Origin: Sthenelais limicola
Lineage: Eukaryota; Annelida; Polychaeta; Phyllodocida; Sigalionidae
Reading direction: 5' to 3'
DNA: 64,000 nt
Assembly (NCBI GenBank): GCA_942159475.1
Contig: OW804099.1
Location: 9,935,954-9,999,953 of the forward strand
Below are positions 22,252 to 31,790 of this stretch, one piece after another. Position 1 is the first letter of the stretch. Every line of letters starts with the position of its first letter. A model generated the notes under the pieces. It was given only the letters and a program-made list of their open reading frames with translations. It ran no database searches and was not told the DNA's origin. A program made the translations under genes and the position numbers.

Positions 22252-22903
22252 CTATACCTGTTCCTGTATCACCTCCGGTACCTCCTCCTGTATCACCTCC
22301 TGTAGCTCCTTCTGCTCCTGTTCCTGCTCCTGTGCCTGCTCCTGCACTTCCTCTGGTACCTCCTCCGGTACCTCCCCCTGTACCTGCTCCTCCGGTACCT
22401 TGGTATTTGTTTGCCTCCTTTCCTTGCATCGACTGTTTGTGAAGAGAGCACGCAGTTCTTGCCTAAACAATGTGCCACTGACTCCGTAAAAAACAATGTT
22501 TATTATGTGGTTACACTTATGGAGGGTGGCCAATGGTATAATCCGGCCAAGTGTCCGCACACGTTCCACAAAAAGATACAGAAATCCGTATATGAAATGA
22601 GGCAGTGAAAGGATAACAAAGCCTAGGCTATTCACCAGAACCATCACTGTCACCGTGCATGTGTGTCTCTCTGTTCTAACATTGGAATTAGTTCCCCGCA
22701 GCTTCACTATGATCAGTACAGCACAGGTGAGCACAATAGCAGAGGGAATAAACGAGTGAGTAATGGGAATAAGGAAATAATCAAAGGCAGTTGGTGTTGA
22801 TCTATTACCATAGTCTGTCAGATACACTAGACTGTTAATGATGGCAGCAAGTATGTGTACACATATACAGATGACCCAAGCCTTCCTCTTGGTGAGCAGG
22901 GAC
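22252..22903 (-). CDS. Rhodopsin-class GPCR, copy B, last exon
   Basis: Encodes ICL2 to the C-terminus. It continues in frame from the exon at 23582-23955 when 22904-23581 is removed. TM4 (AWVICICVHILAAIIN), TM5, TM6 (VILSLPHF) and TM7 (NIVFYGVSGTLFRQEL) are nearly identical to copy A. The tail is a short Gln/Glu-rich repeat (VPEEV, QEQEQEQ) ending in TAG at 22252-22254, much shorter than the expanded array of copy A. The total spliced frame is 1011 nt, 336 residues. Without splicing, a TAG follows the first half at once. Confidence 0.75.
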
Positions 22904-23581
22904 CTGGCTAGCTTTGTGAGCCCAGCTTTGTTACTGGGCTTTGGATCGGAGCCGATTGAGAGAGGGCGGCTAGGTTTGCTGTAGTTTGTGTAGAGTTGTA
23001 GAAGTTTGTAACCCCTCACTATAACAATAAAATCAATGCTTAATGTTTTACCCCCCTACTTGTTACCTTTCAATGCTTGATGTGAAAAATTCATCAAGTG
23101 TGGGCCCTGTTTACATCTGGTCCACACAAAAAAACGGCGAGTGAGCCATTCTGTTTCCACTGAATGAAATGGCAAAAAACAACAACTGAGAGAGGTTACA
23201 CACAGGCCCATACGTTTGCCTACCGTTGTAACCGTGACCTAAACCGTGACCTAGATTTTTTGCTCATTTACATACCTTGGGGCATGCGCAATGATACATA
23301 ACCATGTCAGGCCGCCATGTTTAAATAGCGAGAAGAGAATGGATAGGTTTTGCTGATAATAAACCAACTAGTTCTCGGTCTTGTGGAGCACATCATCTCC
23401 CAAGAATCCACCGTAAGCACCACAAAACGTTACTGATTAAGGACACATATATATGACAGGCGTTGCTTGAGTATTTTGTCTGGGCAAACTAGAGAACTTT
23501 CTACTACCCTGATTCTAGCCAGTCCGACTGACAACCTAGTATACACTGCTAATATACTCGGTTGTCTAAGATGGCTAGGAC
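22904..23581 (-). other. 678-bp insertion behaving as a GT-AG intron in GPCR copy B
   Basis: Absent from copy A. Flanked by a 9-bp direct repeat GGACCTGGC (22900-22908 and 23578-23586). On the minus strand this repeat is GCCAG|GTCC, so one copy gives the donor GT and the other the acceptor AG. Removing 678 nt rebuilds the A-like HARS-LTKRKAW junction. The inserted 669 bp starts TAGC and ends GCTA, a weak terminal inverted repeat. The pyrimidine tract before the acceptor is modest (CCGCCCTCTCTC about 70 nt upstream), so splicing efficiency is uncertain. Confidence 0.7.
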
Positions 23582-23955
23582 CTGGCATGAAGTGGTCTCC
23601 ACACTGCAATGCTTCTCTCTACACTCACACACACTATCATCCAGTTACTCACAAATACTGAATAGTACATCACTAAGTAACCAGCTGTGGATAAGGTGTG
23701 GCGTAGACTGCCTCCATGTTCCTTTAAAGCATGAATATTTAGCCGCAGCAAGGTTCTGAAAAAGCCACCTAGAAGCACAAAGATGTCTGCCACTGCAAGG
23801 TTCCTCAAGAAGATGGAGAGACTGAGGTTGGAGAATGCAGGGCGAGAGAAGACGAGGAAGTTGATGATGTTTCCAGGCACGGCCAGTGTCACGCCCACCC
23901 ATGTTACAGCATTGTCTACAACCTCTGGGCTATAATCCATCGTGTGGCAGAAGGG
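23582..23955 (-). CDS. Rhodopsin-class GPCR, copy B, first coding exon (CDS from 23940)
   Basis: The ATG is at 23938-23940, and 15 nt upstream is a strong acceptor (CTTTTCTACTCCCTTTACAG) at 23956. It encodes a short N-terminus, TM1 (GNIINFLVFSR), TM2 (LAVADIFVLL) and TM3 ending VSVERSIAVWRP, then HAR at the splice junction. It differs from copy A mainly in the N-terminus and ECL1 (ALKEHGGSLRHTLS). No TM3 cysteine equivalent to the usual disulphide partner is seen. Confidence 0.75.
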
Positions 23956-24138
23956 CTGTAAAGGGAGTAGAAAAGGAGATTGATGTTAGGGTGGAAATGT
24001 ATAGACAGAGATGTTTATGAAGTGTGATAGTTAGCACAATCATGATCTATCAAATAATGTTTAATCTGTGCGATCTATATATATAAATAACAAGAAGTGT
24101 AATCCGTGATGATCCTATACCTGTATAATAGTACTTAC
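23956..24138 (-). other. 5'UTR intron of GPCR copy B (183 bp)
   Basis: Minus-strand donor TATGTG|GTAAGTACTA at 24138, branch-like CCCTAAC ending about 30 nt before the acceptor, a long pyrimidine tract, and CAG at 23956. All four splice elements are consensus-like, so this is a convincing intron. It is the unexpanded counterpart of 11759-14440. Confidence 0.7.
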
Positions 24139-24350
24139 CACATATATATACTCTCTATACTCTCCTATTATTAGTGTTGATGAGAGGAGAAGGACTGGTT
24201 GCAGTGAAGCAGCAATTACTATGGTCTCAGGGCCTGTTGCATAAACCTCATGTCAAATGTTCCTTGCTATTTTCCATCCTGAATTATTTGTCCGTGATTA
24301 TCTGAGCTTTAGAGAAGGAATTTGGTCATTCTGACAAGGGATCCTGATGC
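24139..24350 (-). other. Probable 5'UTR exon of GPCR copy B
   Basis: Sequence upstream of the donor is conserved with copy A (GTCTCAGGGCCTGTTGCATA and flanks), as expected of transcribed or regulatory sequence. The transcription start is not identifiable. Confidence 0.4.
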
Positions 24351-25720
24351 CTAAATCCACAAACTGACATAGCCATTTCTTATGATCGAAAAATGACATG
24401 GACCCTTTCTCAGAGACAAATCAACATGGGATTCTGGTGACAAGGGACAAATGCTCAACCTTAGCATGACAAATCGACATGATAAGCAACAACAAAGTAA
24501 GAGAGATGATTGTAATGAATTGTGCCCTATGCTTCTTAATTTGATGCTTTTGTCTACAAATATACGTCCAATCAACAATGAACTATTGCCTTTCTACTTA
24601 GTGACAAATGACAAGGGAAATATCTTAGTGACAAATGACAAAGACCCTTTCTTAGAGTGACAAATGGACACAGGACCCCCCATCAGGGGCCCTCTGACTA
24701 TTTCTGACGTAAGAGGTAGGGAAGGTCTAATCTAAAATACACAACACAATAAAGAGAAACACAATCTGCATGATAAAAACAGGCATTTGTTACCATGCAC
24801 CAGTCTAGGTCTTTTAGCATAAGTCCTCGGAAAATCTCGATTGATTTTTTTCCCCATCATATCTTTCTTTTTTTGGATTTTTTGACCAAAAATGCTTATA
24901 AAAGCAGGAAAACAGGTTTTCCTAAACCGAATTTCCCATGTTCAAAACAACTATTGTTATGAAAAAGACATTTTTTTCAGTTTCTGGGAGGTGGTTTCCA
25001 AACAAACAGAATTAACAAAAAAAAAAGTTACCCCCCCCTACCTAGTTTTCAGCCAGATAAATCGGAAACACACCTATTTCTTTTTGGCCTTGGTGTTTTG
25101 GGACATTTCTTGAACAAATCTGGAGACCTGAGATAAATTCTATAGCTTAGCAAGGAACATTTTAAGTAAAGATTTGTTCTGCAACTGGTCCCACTTATAG
25201 CACTACCATGTGCTAACATACGAGTAAAACATATCCAGTTCTAGTTAACTATCCTATAATAATATCATATAATAGTCATATAGGGGTAATACACATTCAG
25301 CCATTTATGCCTGACTCAATCATTTACTAAATTACCAAATAGATGTATTATAACAGTGGATGTGAATAGTCCATAGATATGACAACACCAGCCCTTGTTA
25401 ACTCCTCCCGTCCTGCTGACCTCATTTGTGATTTGGCACAGGAAAATGAGTCACAAACCCAAAATAATGATAATTTTCAAATATTCTCCCACAAGAAGCC
25501 TTGGTCAGAATGTTGTCATATTTGGGGATGTTTAGCGCTAGTGCTAGTAGCATGAATACATGTAGAATAAATTTAAAGCCTGTTGTAGAGATGTAAGAGC
25601 AATTTGCCCAGAGATTCAATATCCTATCAAGTTGGAAAGATGAAGTCAGAGATTGTTCATCAGTTCGGCCCAGGCAAGGAGTGCCTGAGACCTCACCCCA
25701 AGCTTTATTTACTTATACTC
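24351..25720. repeat. Upstream part of duplicated GPCR cassette, copy B side
   Basis: Aligns in blocks with 14650-16789 (see that entry). It includes the same truncated MITE family 3 left end at 25439-25545. Local differences include a CAAATGACAA-rich stretch at 24430-24660 in B only. No gene recognised. Confidence 0.65.
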
Positions 25721-26086
25721 AAGGAAATCACTTAATTAATTAATGTACTTTGTTCCCAGAAATATTCCGCTGCCCTTTCCCATTCTAAACAAGAGTGGAC
25801 TGACCTCCGCCCCCAATCATGTCAAGGTCATGCAATCCAAGCTGGTTCTCCCCGCCCACTCCCCCTCCCTACTGATTACCCCAGAGCAGTGAATATATTA
25901 ATTAGGCCGGCTGGGTGGGGAGGTGAGCTTTAGCTGGCGCACTCTACCCCTCCCAGCTAGACCATGATCCAGCATGGTCAGTGAGCTAATTGGGTCAAGA
26001 TCTAACCCAAGAATGCGATTCTTTACATGGTATTGAACTATTATTATGCATATCTGAGGTTAACCTAATAGGGCAACTCCACTAGA
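25721..26086. other. GC-richer intergenic patch
   Basis: Single-copy sequence with C-rich words (CCCGCCCACTCCCCCTCCC) and an imperfect repeat of CATGATCCAGCATGGTCA. It could be regulatory; no gene. Confidence 0.3.
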
Positions 26087-26275
26087 GAGAAAAACGGCGC
26101 TGACAGATTTTGTTGTTGCTCACTAATTTGTTGCAAGAAATGTCCATACAAAAACAACAGTTCCCAGAGAATGCGGCAACACATCTGACACTCCTCCATT
26201 AGCGTGTTCATTGCAAACATGAAATGAACTGTTGTTAGTTGGCAACAAAAAAAATTGTCGCCGCCGTTTTTCCTC
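26087..26275. mobile_element. MITE-like element (189 bp)
   Basis: GAGAAAAACGGCGCTGACAG and a TTTTGTTG run at the left; the inverted complement (GTCGCCGCCGTTTTTCCTC) at the right. The arms are about 30 bp with some mismatches. Non-coding interior. Confidence 0.5.
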
Positions 26276-28154
26276 ACGTCCGCTATAAAGAGTATATTTA
26301 ACTAGTTTACTAGTGATTGCCCACTAAGAAATATTGCAAACATTGTTTTCATGCATAATAAAAAATACAAAAGTATGAATTTATTGCATTTCCTCATTTT
26401 TATCATCTTCATCTCATCTTTTCAAATATGATGTCCATTATTTGCGACCTGTCACACATTTTTCCCTTACACATCACCTATATGAAATAGCTGAGATAAT
26501 TATATCATAAGGAAATTGTGACCTTCTAAATCAAACACTGACATATAAATAAGAACAATCCTTCAAATTTTCCTGAAATCTGATGGTTCAGCCAGCTGTG
26601 ACATGTTTTTTGTTCGCTCTATCAAGCCATTTTTTTGATCAAGGTTACATGATATTATTAGTCAAGGATGACAGGGTTTTCTCTGAGAAAAGTTCTGTCT
26701 ATCTTTTTTTTCATTAGATGTTTCCCTTGGCCGTTGCTCTGAAAAGAGTTTCCCATAAGGTATAACACAATTTGGCATATATGAGGGCAGTCACAGTTAA
26801 TCAATATTCAGCAAAAACTCCAAACTTCTTAGTGTTATTGTGAGTATAACTGACTCTAACCAGAAGTGTGCTGAAGAGTGATTTATTCAAGTTATTCCCA
26901 CTAGGGGAAGAAGGGTCACTCGCGAGTCACTCCAGGTGAAGCCACCGTTACACTAGAATAGAATACAAAAACATTTCTATTCAGTCATTGACTGCAATCG
27001 AGGGAATGTCTCCGGCAGATGGGAGGTATCCTCGGCCCTTGTGCTATTGTTTACAGTAGTAGCGGTAACCAAGAACAAAACAGCAGTCTTCGATGAAGGC
27101 TGTCAGCTCTCTGCCATTCTAGTCATATTAAATATTTACAGTGTTCTTGAACATGGCGTAACGTAGTACAATGATGTTTCTCGAGTAATCAGTACGGTAT
27201 TACAGTATCATGAGCATTCCATGTTATATTTGTATAAGGGTCAGTTTTTCCAAGTGTGCTGTTTTGCTATTTTGGGATCTGGTAAAGGGGCAAAATTTAG
27301 AATACTTTGAATATAATTTTTTGGCCTTGGATCATAATATACTGGTCTTGACATTCTGGGAAAATTTTATTCCAACAAATTCGGACCTGTGGTTGTCTTA
27401 TTATGTCAGTTTTTAAATTCCTCTTTTATACAGTCACACGTGAAATCCCAATTTTGTTGGAAGATTTTGAAACCATTTAATTTAACTGAAGGGAATGGCT
27501 TGTAAAACCCATAATCTGTATGTTTGATACTCATATGGGCACAAATAAGCATTTATTATTACTTTCAATCCAAAATTACAGCCAAATATATATATTTTGG
27601 CTCCTTATATTGTGCCTAGGGAAGGGATTTCATGTGTAAAACACAATAATACATCAGTTGAATGACCTTTATGGAATAAAAATACCTTCATCTGGCTTTA
27701 AATCATTACAAATGGAACTAAAATGAATGTATAATTACATTCAACCTAAAGAGAGAGACAAAGATATATATTTTGGGCCACCCTCAGTTATGATATTGAA
27801 GGGATTTCATGCGTTACTATGTTGGAAAACACAATACTAATTTAGTTGAAGTGTCTTTCTGAAATAAGATGGGCATCAACTTGCTTTATATCAAATGAAA
27901 TGGAAATGAAATTGCCTTCTTTTCTTCCATCCTTTCTTCCATTCCAGGTACTTGGTTCGACAGCAAAAACATCAGCAAATATAGTTTATAATCAAACACA
28001 AAATTAATTTCGGATAGCTTAGTTATCGTTTCATAAGAAAAAGGAAAACAAACGACATATACAAATTACATTCGATTCATAAGAAAAGAAATATATAGGT
28101 AAGATATATTCAGATATAGCCAAATATATTATATCAGAATCAGACAATTATTGG
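26276..28154. other. Intergenic
   Basis: No gene recognised. A segment near 26961-27030 (CAGTCATTGACTGCAATCGA and CTCCGGCAGATGGGAGG) recurs inverted at 43590-43640, so it is a dispersed repeat. Two similar blocks (about 27590-27680 and 27765-27850) share TATATATTTTGG...GGGATTTCATG and may be a diverged tandem pair. Confidence 0.4.
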
Positions 28155-29835
28155 CTTTTAGGACCGCTTGTAGATATATATGAAGCACCAACTTCCATAT
28201 TTTCTAGTTTAGGCAATTGTTTCGGCAGAAAGTAAGCAAATTCCTCCAACTCAGCAGGAACAGGTGTACCCTGCAGAGTTTTGTCGAGGATTTTGTCAGC
28301 AAGTTGGTTATTTTCCTTCATAGCTCTGGTTTCTGGGCTTGATTCTTGACCGATAGGAGCAGTTTCAGAAACATTTGTGTTTAATCAATTTAGTAAATCT
28401 CTCGATTTTATATTTCTAGCTCGGATTTGATCTAAATGCTTTATTTCTAGGGTTGGCATTATCAGACACTTGCATTGTTGCAATTTGTGTTTTCAGTTTA
28501 AGCAATTCTTCCATAAGAAGACGATTATGATTTTCGAGATCAAGAATTCTCATTTGCATCTGGTCTCCCAAAGCAGTTGTTTCGTTTAGGAGCTTGTAAA
28601 TAGTAACTAGTTGTTGCTGACTGTTTATGATAGCTTCAACGTTAGCCAGAGGGGCTGCTAGAGTATCCATAAAAGCATATAATCTCTGATGGGCACTATT
28701 CATGTCCATATCATACCTCTCATTTACTGCTTCGACCTCCTGTTTGTACTCAGCGACGATTCTATTTATCTCAGCCTCCTTCTCTCTCAAAGATTCAGTA
28801 GAGACATGCTGTGTTTTTACCATTGTACTAGAAGCAGAACAAGCAGCTTTCTTACCCCCCCCCCCCCCCCCCCCCAGGCATTGGTTGAGGGTACAGGGGC
28901 GTCCATGTACCGGGGTTTCTTGCCCATAGGGGTCTGTGGGCCTGAAGACTTACCGAAATAACCTTCAACTTTACTCGCTTCGTCTATTGCCTGCCAGACG
29001 TTATTTGTTACAGACAAGGTCTGGTGAAAAGTGGGATTTTGCTGAATCACCCAATCATTATCTGTTAACCTGTCTTCTTAATTTCGACCTTCCCCTTTTG
29101 TGTGAGCCAAAAGAACTAGCCAAATGTATCTGGAGATCAGTTTTCCTATCCACAACTAATTTACAGAACCGTATGGGACACTTCCAACCTCCAGTGATCG
29201 GTGTGTGTTCCTCACAGAGGTGTCTCAAGAAGGATAGCTTTGTATTATAGACCTTGGTACAGTTATTGTTTATTAGAGTTGATCTACAACTGCTAAATGG
29301 GCACCTCATTCCATCGGAAAATACTTTAATCGACATATGAAGTTTGATATCTTGAGCTTCATAGACTATAGTACCTTTACCTGGTAGAGTATCGTCAGGA
29401 TTGCAGAAATCCTCAAACAATCTTTCGTATCGGATCATAATATTAGATTCGTCATCATCTTCATATATGCTAGAACATTTATCAACTGATTTGTTAGGCA
29501 GTACATCAGCGATACTCGGATCTGTTTTGCTGTTCCAATACCTTAAAGCCTTAGCCCTAATGCGAAATCTTCGTTTTATACCTAATTCTTTAGCATTACT
29601 ATAGTGCTATTACTGTCTGTTTCAGAGTCTCGAACAGAGCTGCTTTTCCCTTTCTTACCCCTAGACTTTGGTTTATTGAAGGGTCTGGTATCAGTGTAAT
29701 TCTCAGTATTATTGAGATTATTATCAGAATTTTCAGGCATGAAGCCTGTATCGTATGTTTGAGCCATTGTGGGCCTCCATTTCACCTGTGCCTTCTGCCA
29801 TAATGACCAGGGAACCTGAAAAATAAATATGAATA
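28155..29835 (-). pseudogene. Frameshifted zinc-finger/coiled-coil ORF of unknown family
   Basis: At least five minus-strand frames follow each other and read as one protein. (1) 29835-29600: MAQTYDTGFMPEN and a polar tail. (2) 29600-29058: IKRRFRIRAKALRYW, acidic DDDES, then two Cys-pair fingers (CPFSSC...HLCEEH and CPIRFC...H). (3) about 29085-28860: NDWVIQQNP, WQAIDEASKVEGYFGK. (4) 28850-28416: a long coiled coil (EKEAEINRIVAEYKQEVEAV, then LENHNRLLMEELLKLK). (5) 28384-28155: LADKILDKTLQGTP, PAELEEFAYFLPKQLPKLE, stop TAA. The join between 3 and 4 falls on a run of about 20 C. An acceptor-like TTTATTTTTCAG lies at the 5' end (about 29818). It follows integrase debris on the same strand, so a retroelement accessory ORF is possible; a decayed host gene is not excluded. 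Confidence 0.55.
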
Positions 29836-30046
29836 ATCGTAACATATGTACAAAACAGATAATGCACATTATGTACAATGAATATTGCATAATTTAAACG
29901 CTAATTATAATTTCTAGAGTGATTTTTCAGCTACTTATAGTAGAATAACCAAACGCTGTACTGCTTCCATAGACTTCTATAGTGAAGGACTCGCACAGTG
30001 CTCACTCCGACGTCCGCGCTATTGACGTTAAGTCTAATTCACCTCA

Positions 30047-30478
30047 TGATATACCAAATATATGATCTGCAGGTGTATAGGCCTCACTACCAAATAATAA
30101 GGAATATGGGGTACAACCTGTGCTGGCATTAATACCTGTATTATAGGCACTGGCTATGCAAGGAATCAGCGTGTCCAATTTTTCTGATCCATAATCGATA
30201 TAGCATGATAATTGTTCAACTAAAACTCAATTAAATCTTTCTGATTGTCCGTTTGAACGAGGACAATATGGGTTTGTATGGGTCTTGTGTATATCAAATA
30301 ATTTACACAATTCTCTCATGATTCTGCCTTCAAACTCAGGGGCTCCATATGTATGTATAGCACTTGGAGCTCCAAATCGTAATATCCAGTCTTTAAACAG
30401 AGTCCAAGCGACAGTCTCCGCTTTGTGATCTGGTAAGCAAAATGCTTCTGACCATTTGGAGAAATAATCAGCCAGCAT
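30047..30478 (-). pseudogene. Ty3/gypsy integrase core fragment
   Basis: The retrotransposon integrase that joins element DNA to the host genome. Visible: DYFSKWSEAFCLPDHKAETV, WILRFGAPSAIHTYG, PEFEGRIMRELCKLFDIHKT, then PYCPRSNGQSERFN with the conserved Glu. The second catalytic Asp (normally HTDxG) is Tyr. After a stop and a frameshift near 30220, the downstream part continues (LIPCIASAYNTGINASTG, then PYSLLFGSEAYTPADHIFG). The 5' part is lost where MITE family 3 sequence begins at about 30511. Dead fragment. Confidence 0.8.
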
Positions 30479-30510
30479 AGATATATTTAATACGATATCC
30501 CGAATTGTTT

Positions 30511-30660
30511 TTACATGGATTCATATGACTATGAGTGCTACACCCACTAAATATCAGAACATTTCAATAAAGAGGGCTTGTGGAAAAACACTTTGAAAAA
30601 TGTCAATTTGGCGACTTGTGACTCAATTCCTTGTGATACATCATCACATGAAGTATAGAT
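30511..30660. mobile_element. MITE family 3, right-half fragment
   Basis: ACATGGATTCATATGACTAT, CAGAACATTTCAATAAAGA and the end GGCGACTTGTGACTCAATTC match the right half of the copies at 50390-50761 and 503-912. The left half is missing. Confidence 0.55.
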
Positions 30661-31432
30661 AAAACATATAGGCCAATCTTCCTCCCAGTGCAATGTGTTC
30701 TGGTGAGATATCAAGGAATGTAAATCCTTTCTTGCAATATAAGATTGATATAGCGATAATCTCAGGGGGAAGGGGGATGAAATCTTACACTGTATTATTA
30801 TGACTGAGAATATGTGTTATTATGTCGGTGCTCCACCAGTACAAGTATAAATGGAAAAAGAATCTGAATGTCTTTAATGTCTTTAATGTCTTAGGCCTCT
30901 AGTACAAGAGGAAGCAAACTTGTAGTTGTATCTTATTTGTTCTTAAACGTTGTCATGGGAAACGTAGATCACTTGAATAGACATCACGTTTATTGTAATA
31001 AAGTTTATTGTCCGTTATTATCCAAAGGAAGTACCATAATAAGACAATGATACCGATACAAAGGTATGGATGTCAAAACAAAGACTCTTACCCACAATAG
31101 ACACTATAAGCCAACACGGACAATCTTAAATATCAAGATTTGATCATTGAACACTATTTACCAATATTGGTTAATATTCACCCATGTTCAATAATTTAGA
31201 TTTGCCTGGAACACCTGCATGTCCCTAGACCTGCTGGTGGTATATTCTTTTCTGATTGTATAGTATGTCTATTCCGAATAAAAATCCTATATATATATAC
31301 ACTTTTAACTCTTTTCAACAGATACAAGCCTGTATACAACATTGCTATACTTTTCTGTTTTCTTATTGTTCCAATAAATTCTAAATTTATACAAGTGAAT
31401 ATTTTAATTGGAAAAAATATCAGCTTTTCTCT
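30661..31432. other. Intergenic
   Basis: No gene recognised. A short triple of ATGTCTTTA lies near 30870-30895. Confidence 0.4.
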
Positions 31433-31680
31433 ATGAGGGTGAAATCGCCAGTAAATGTACAATTCACCTTCACCAATCCTCTCGAATAACCCAAATTCCA
31501 GACAAAATAAAGTTCAAAATACAGTTCGACCTAACCCAACAGATTGCTAGAATCAATGCAATGCCAAATATTCTCGAATTTACCTAATATTGGACAAATT
31601 GCAGCCTACTTTAACACAATTTACTAAAATGAATGTATCCAGCTGCCAATTGTACATTTTCTTCAAATCCGACCCATGTA
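31433..31680 (-). mobile_element. MITE family 1 copy
   Basis: Reversed orientation: TTCACCAATCCTCTCGAATA near the left end, CAGCTGCCAATTGTACATTT and TCCGACCCATG at the right. The left TIR is diverged (TATGAGGGTGAAATCGCC). Confidence 0.7.
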
Positions 31681-31790
31681 TCCAGATTGATTGAGAATAA
31701 CATGTTTAAATGGTTTAATATTGATTATTAAACAAACATACAAAATTAAACACTCATGAATATTTCTGTGTTCTAATAACACATGATGTA

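Noticed and set aside
22226..22489. Plus-strand Cys/Ser-rich frame (CSSYTCSC repeats)
   Set aside because: Antisense shadow of the receptor tail repeat of copy B.
28689..28961. Plus-strand frames with a Pro run
   Set aside because: Antisense of the coiled-coil ORF; the Pro run is the ~20-C homopolymer.
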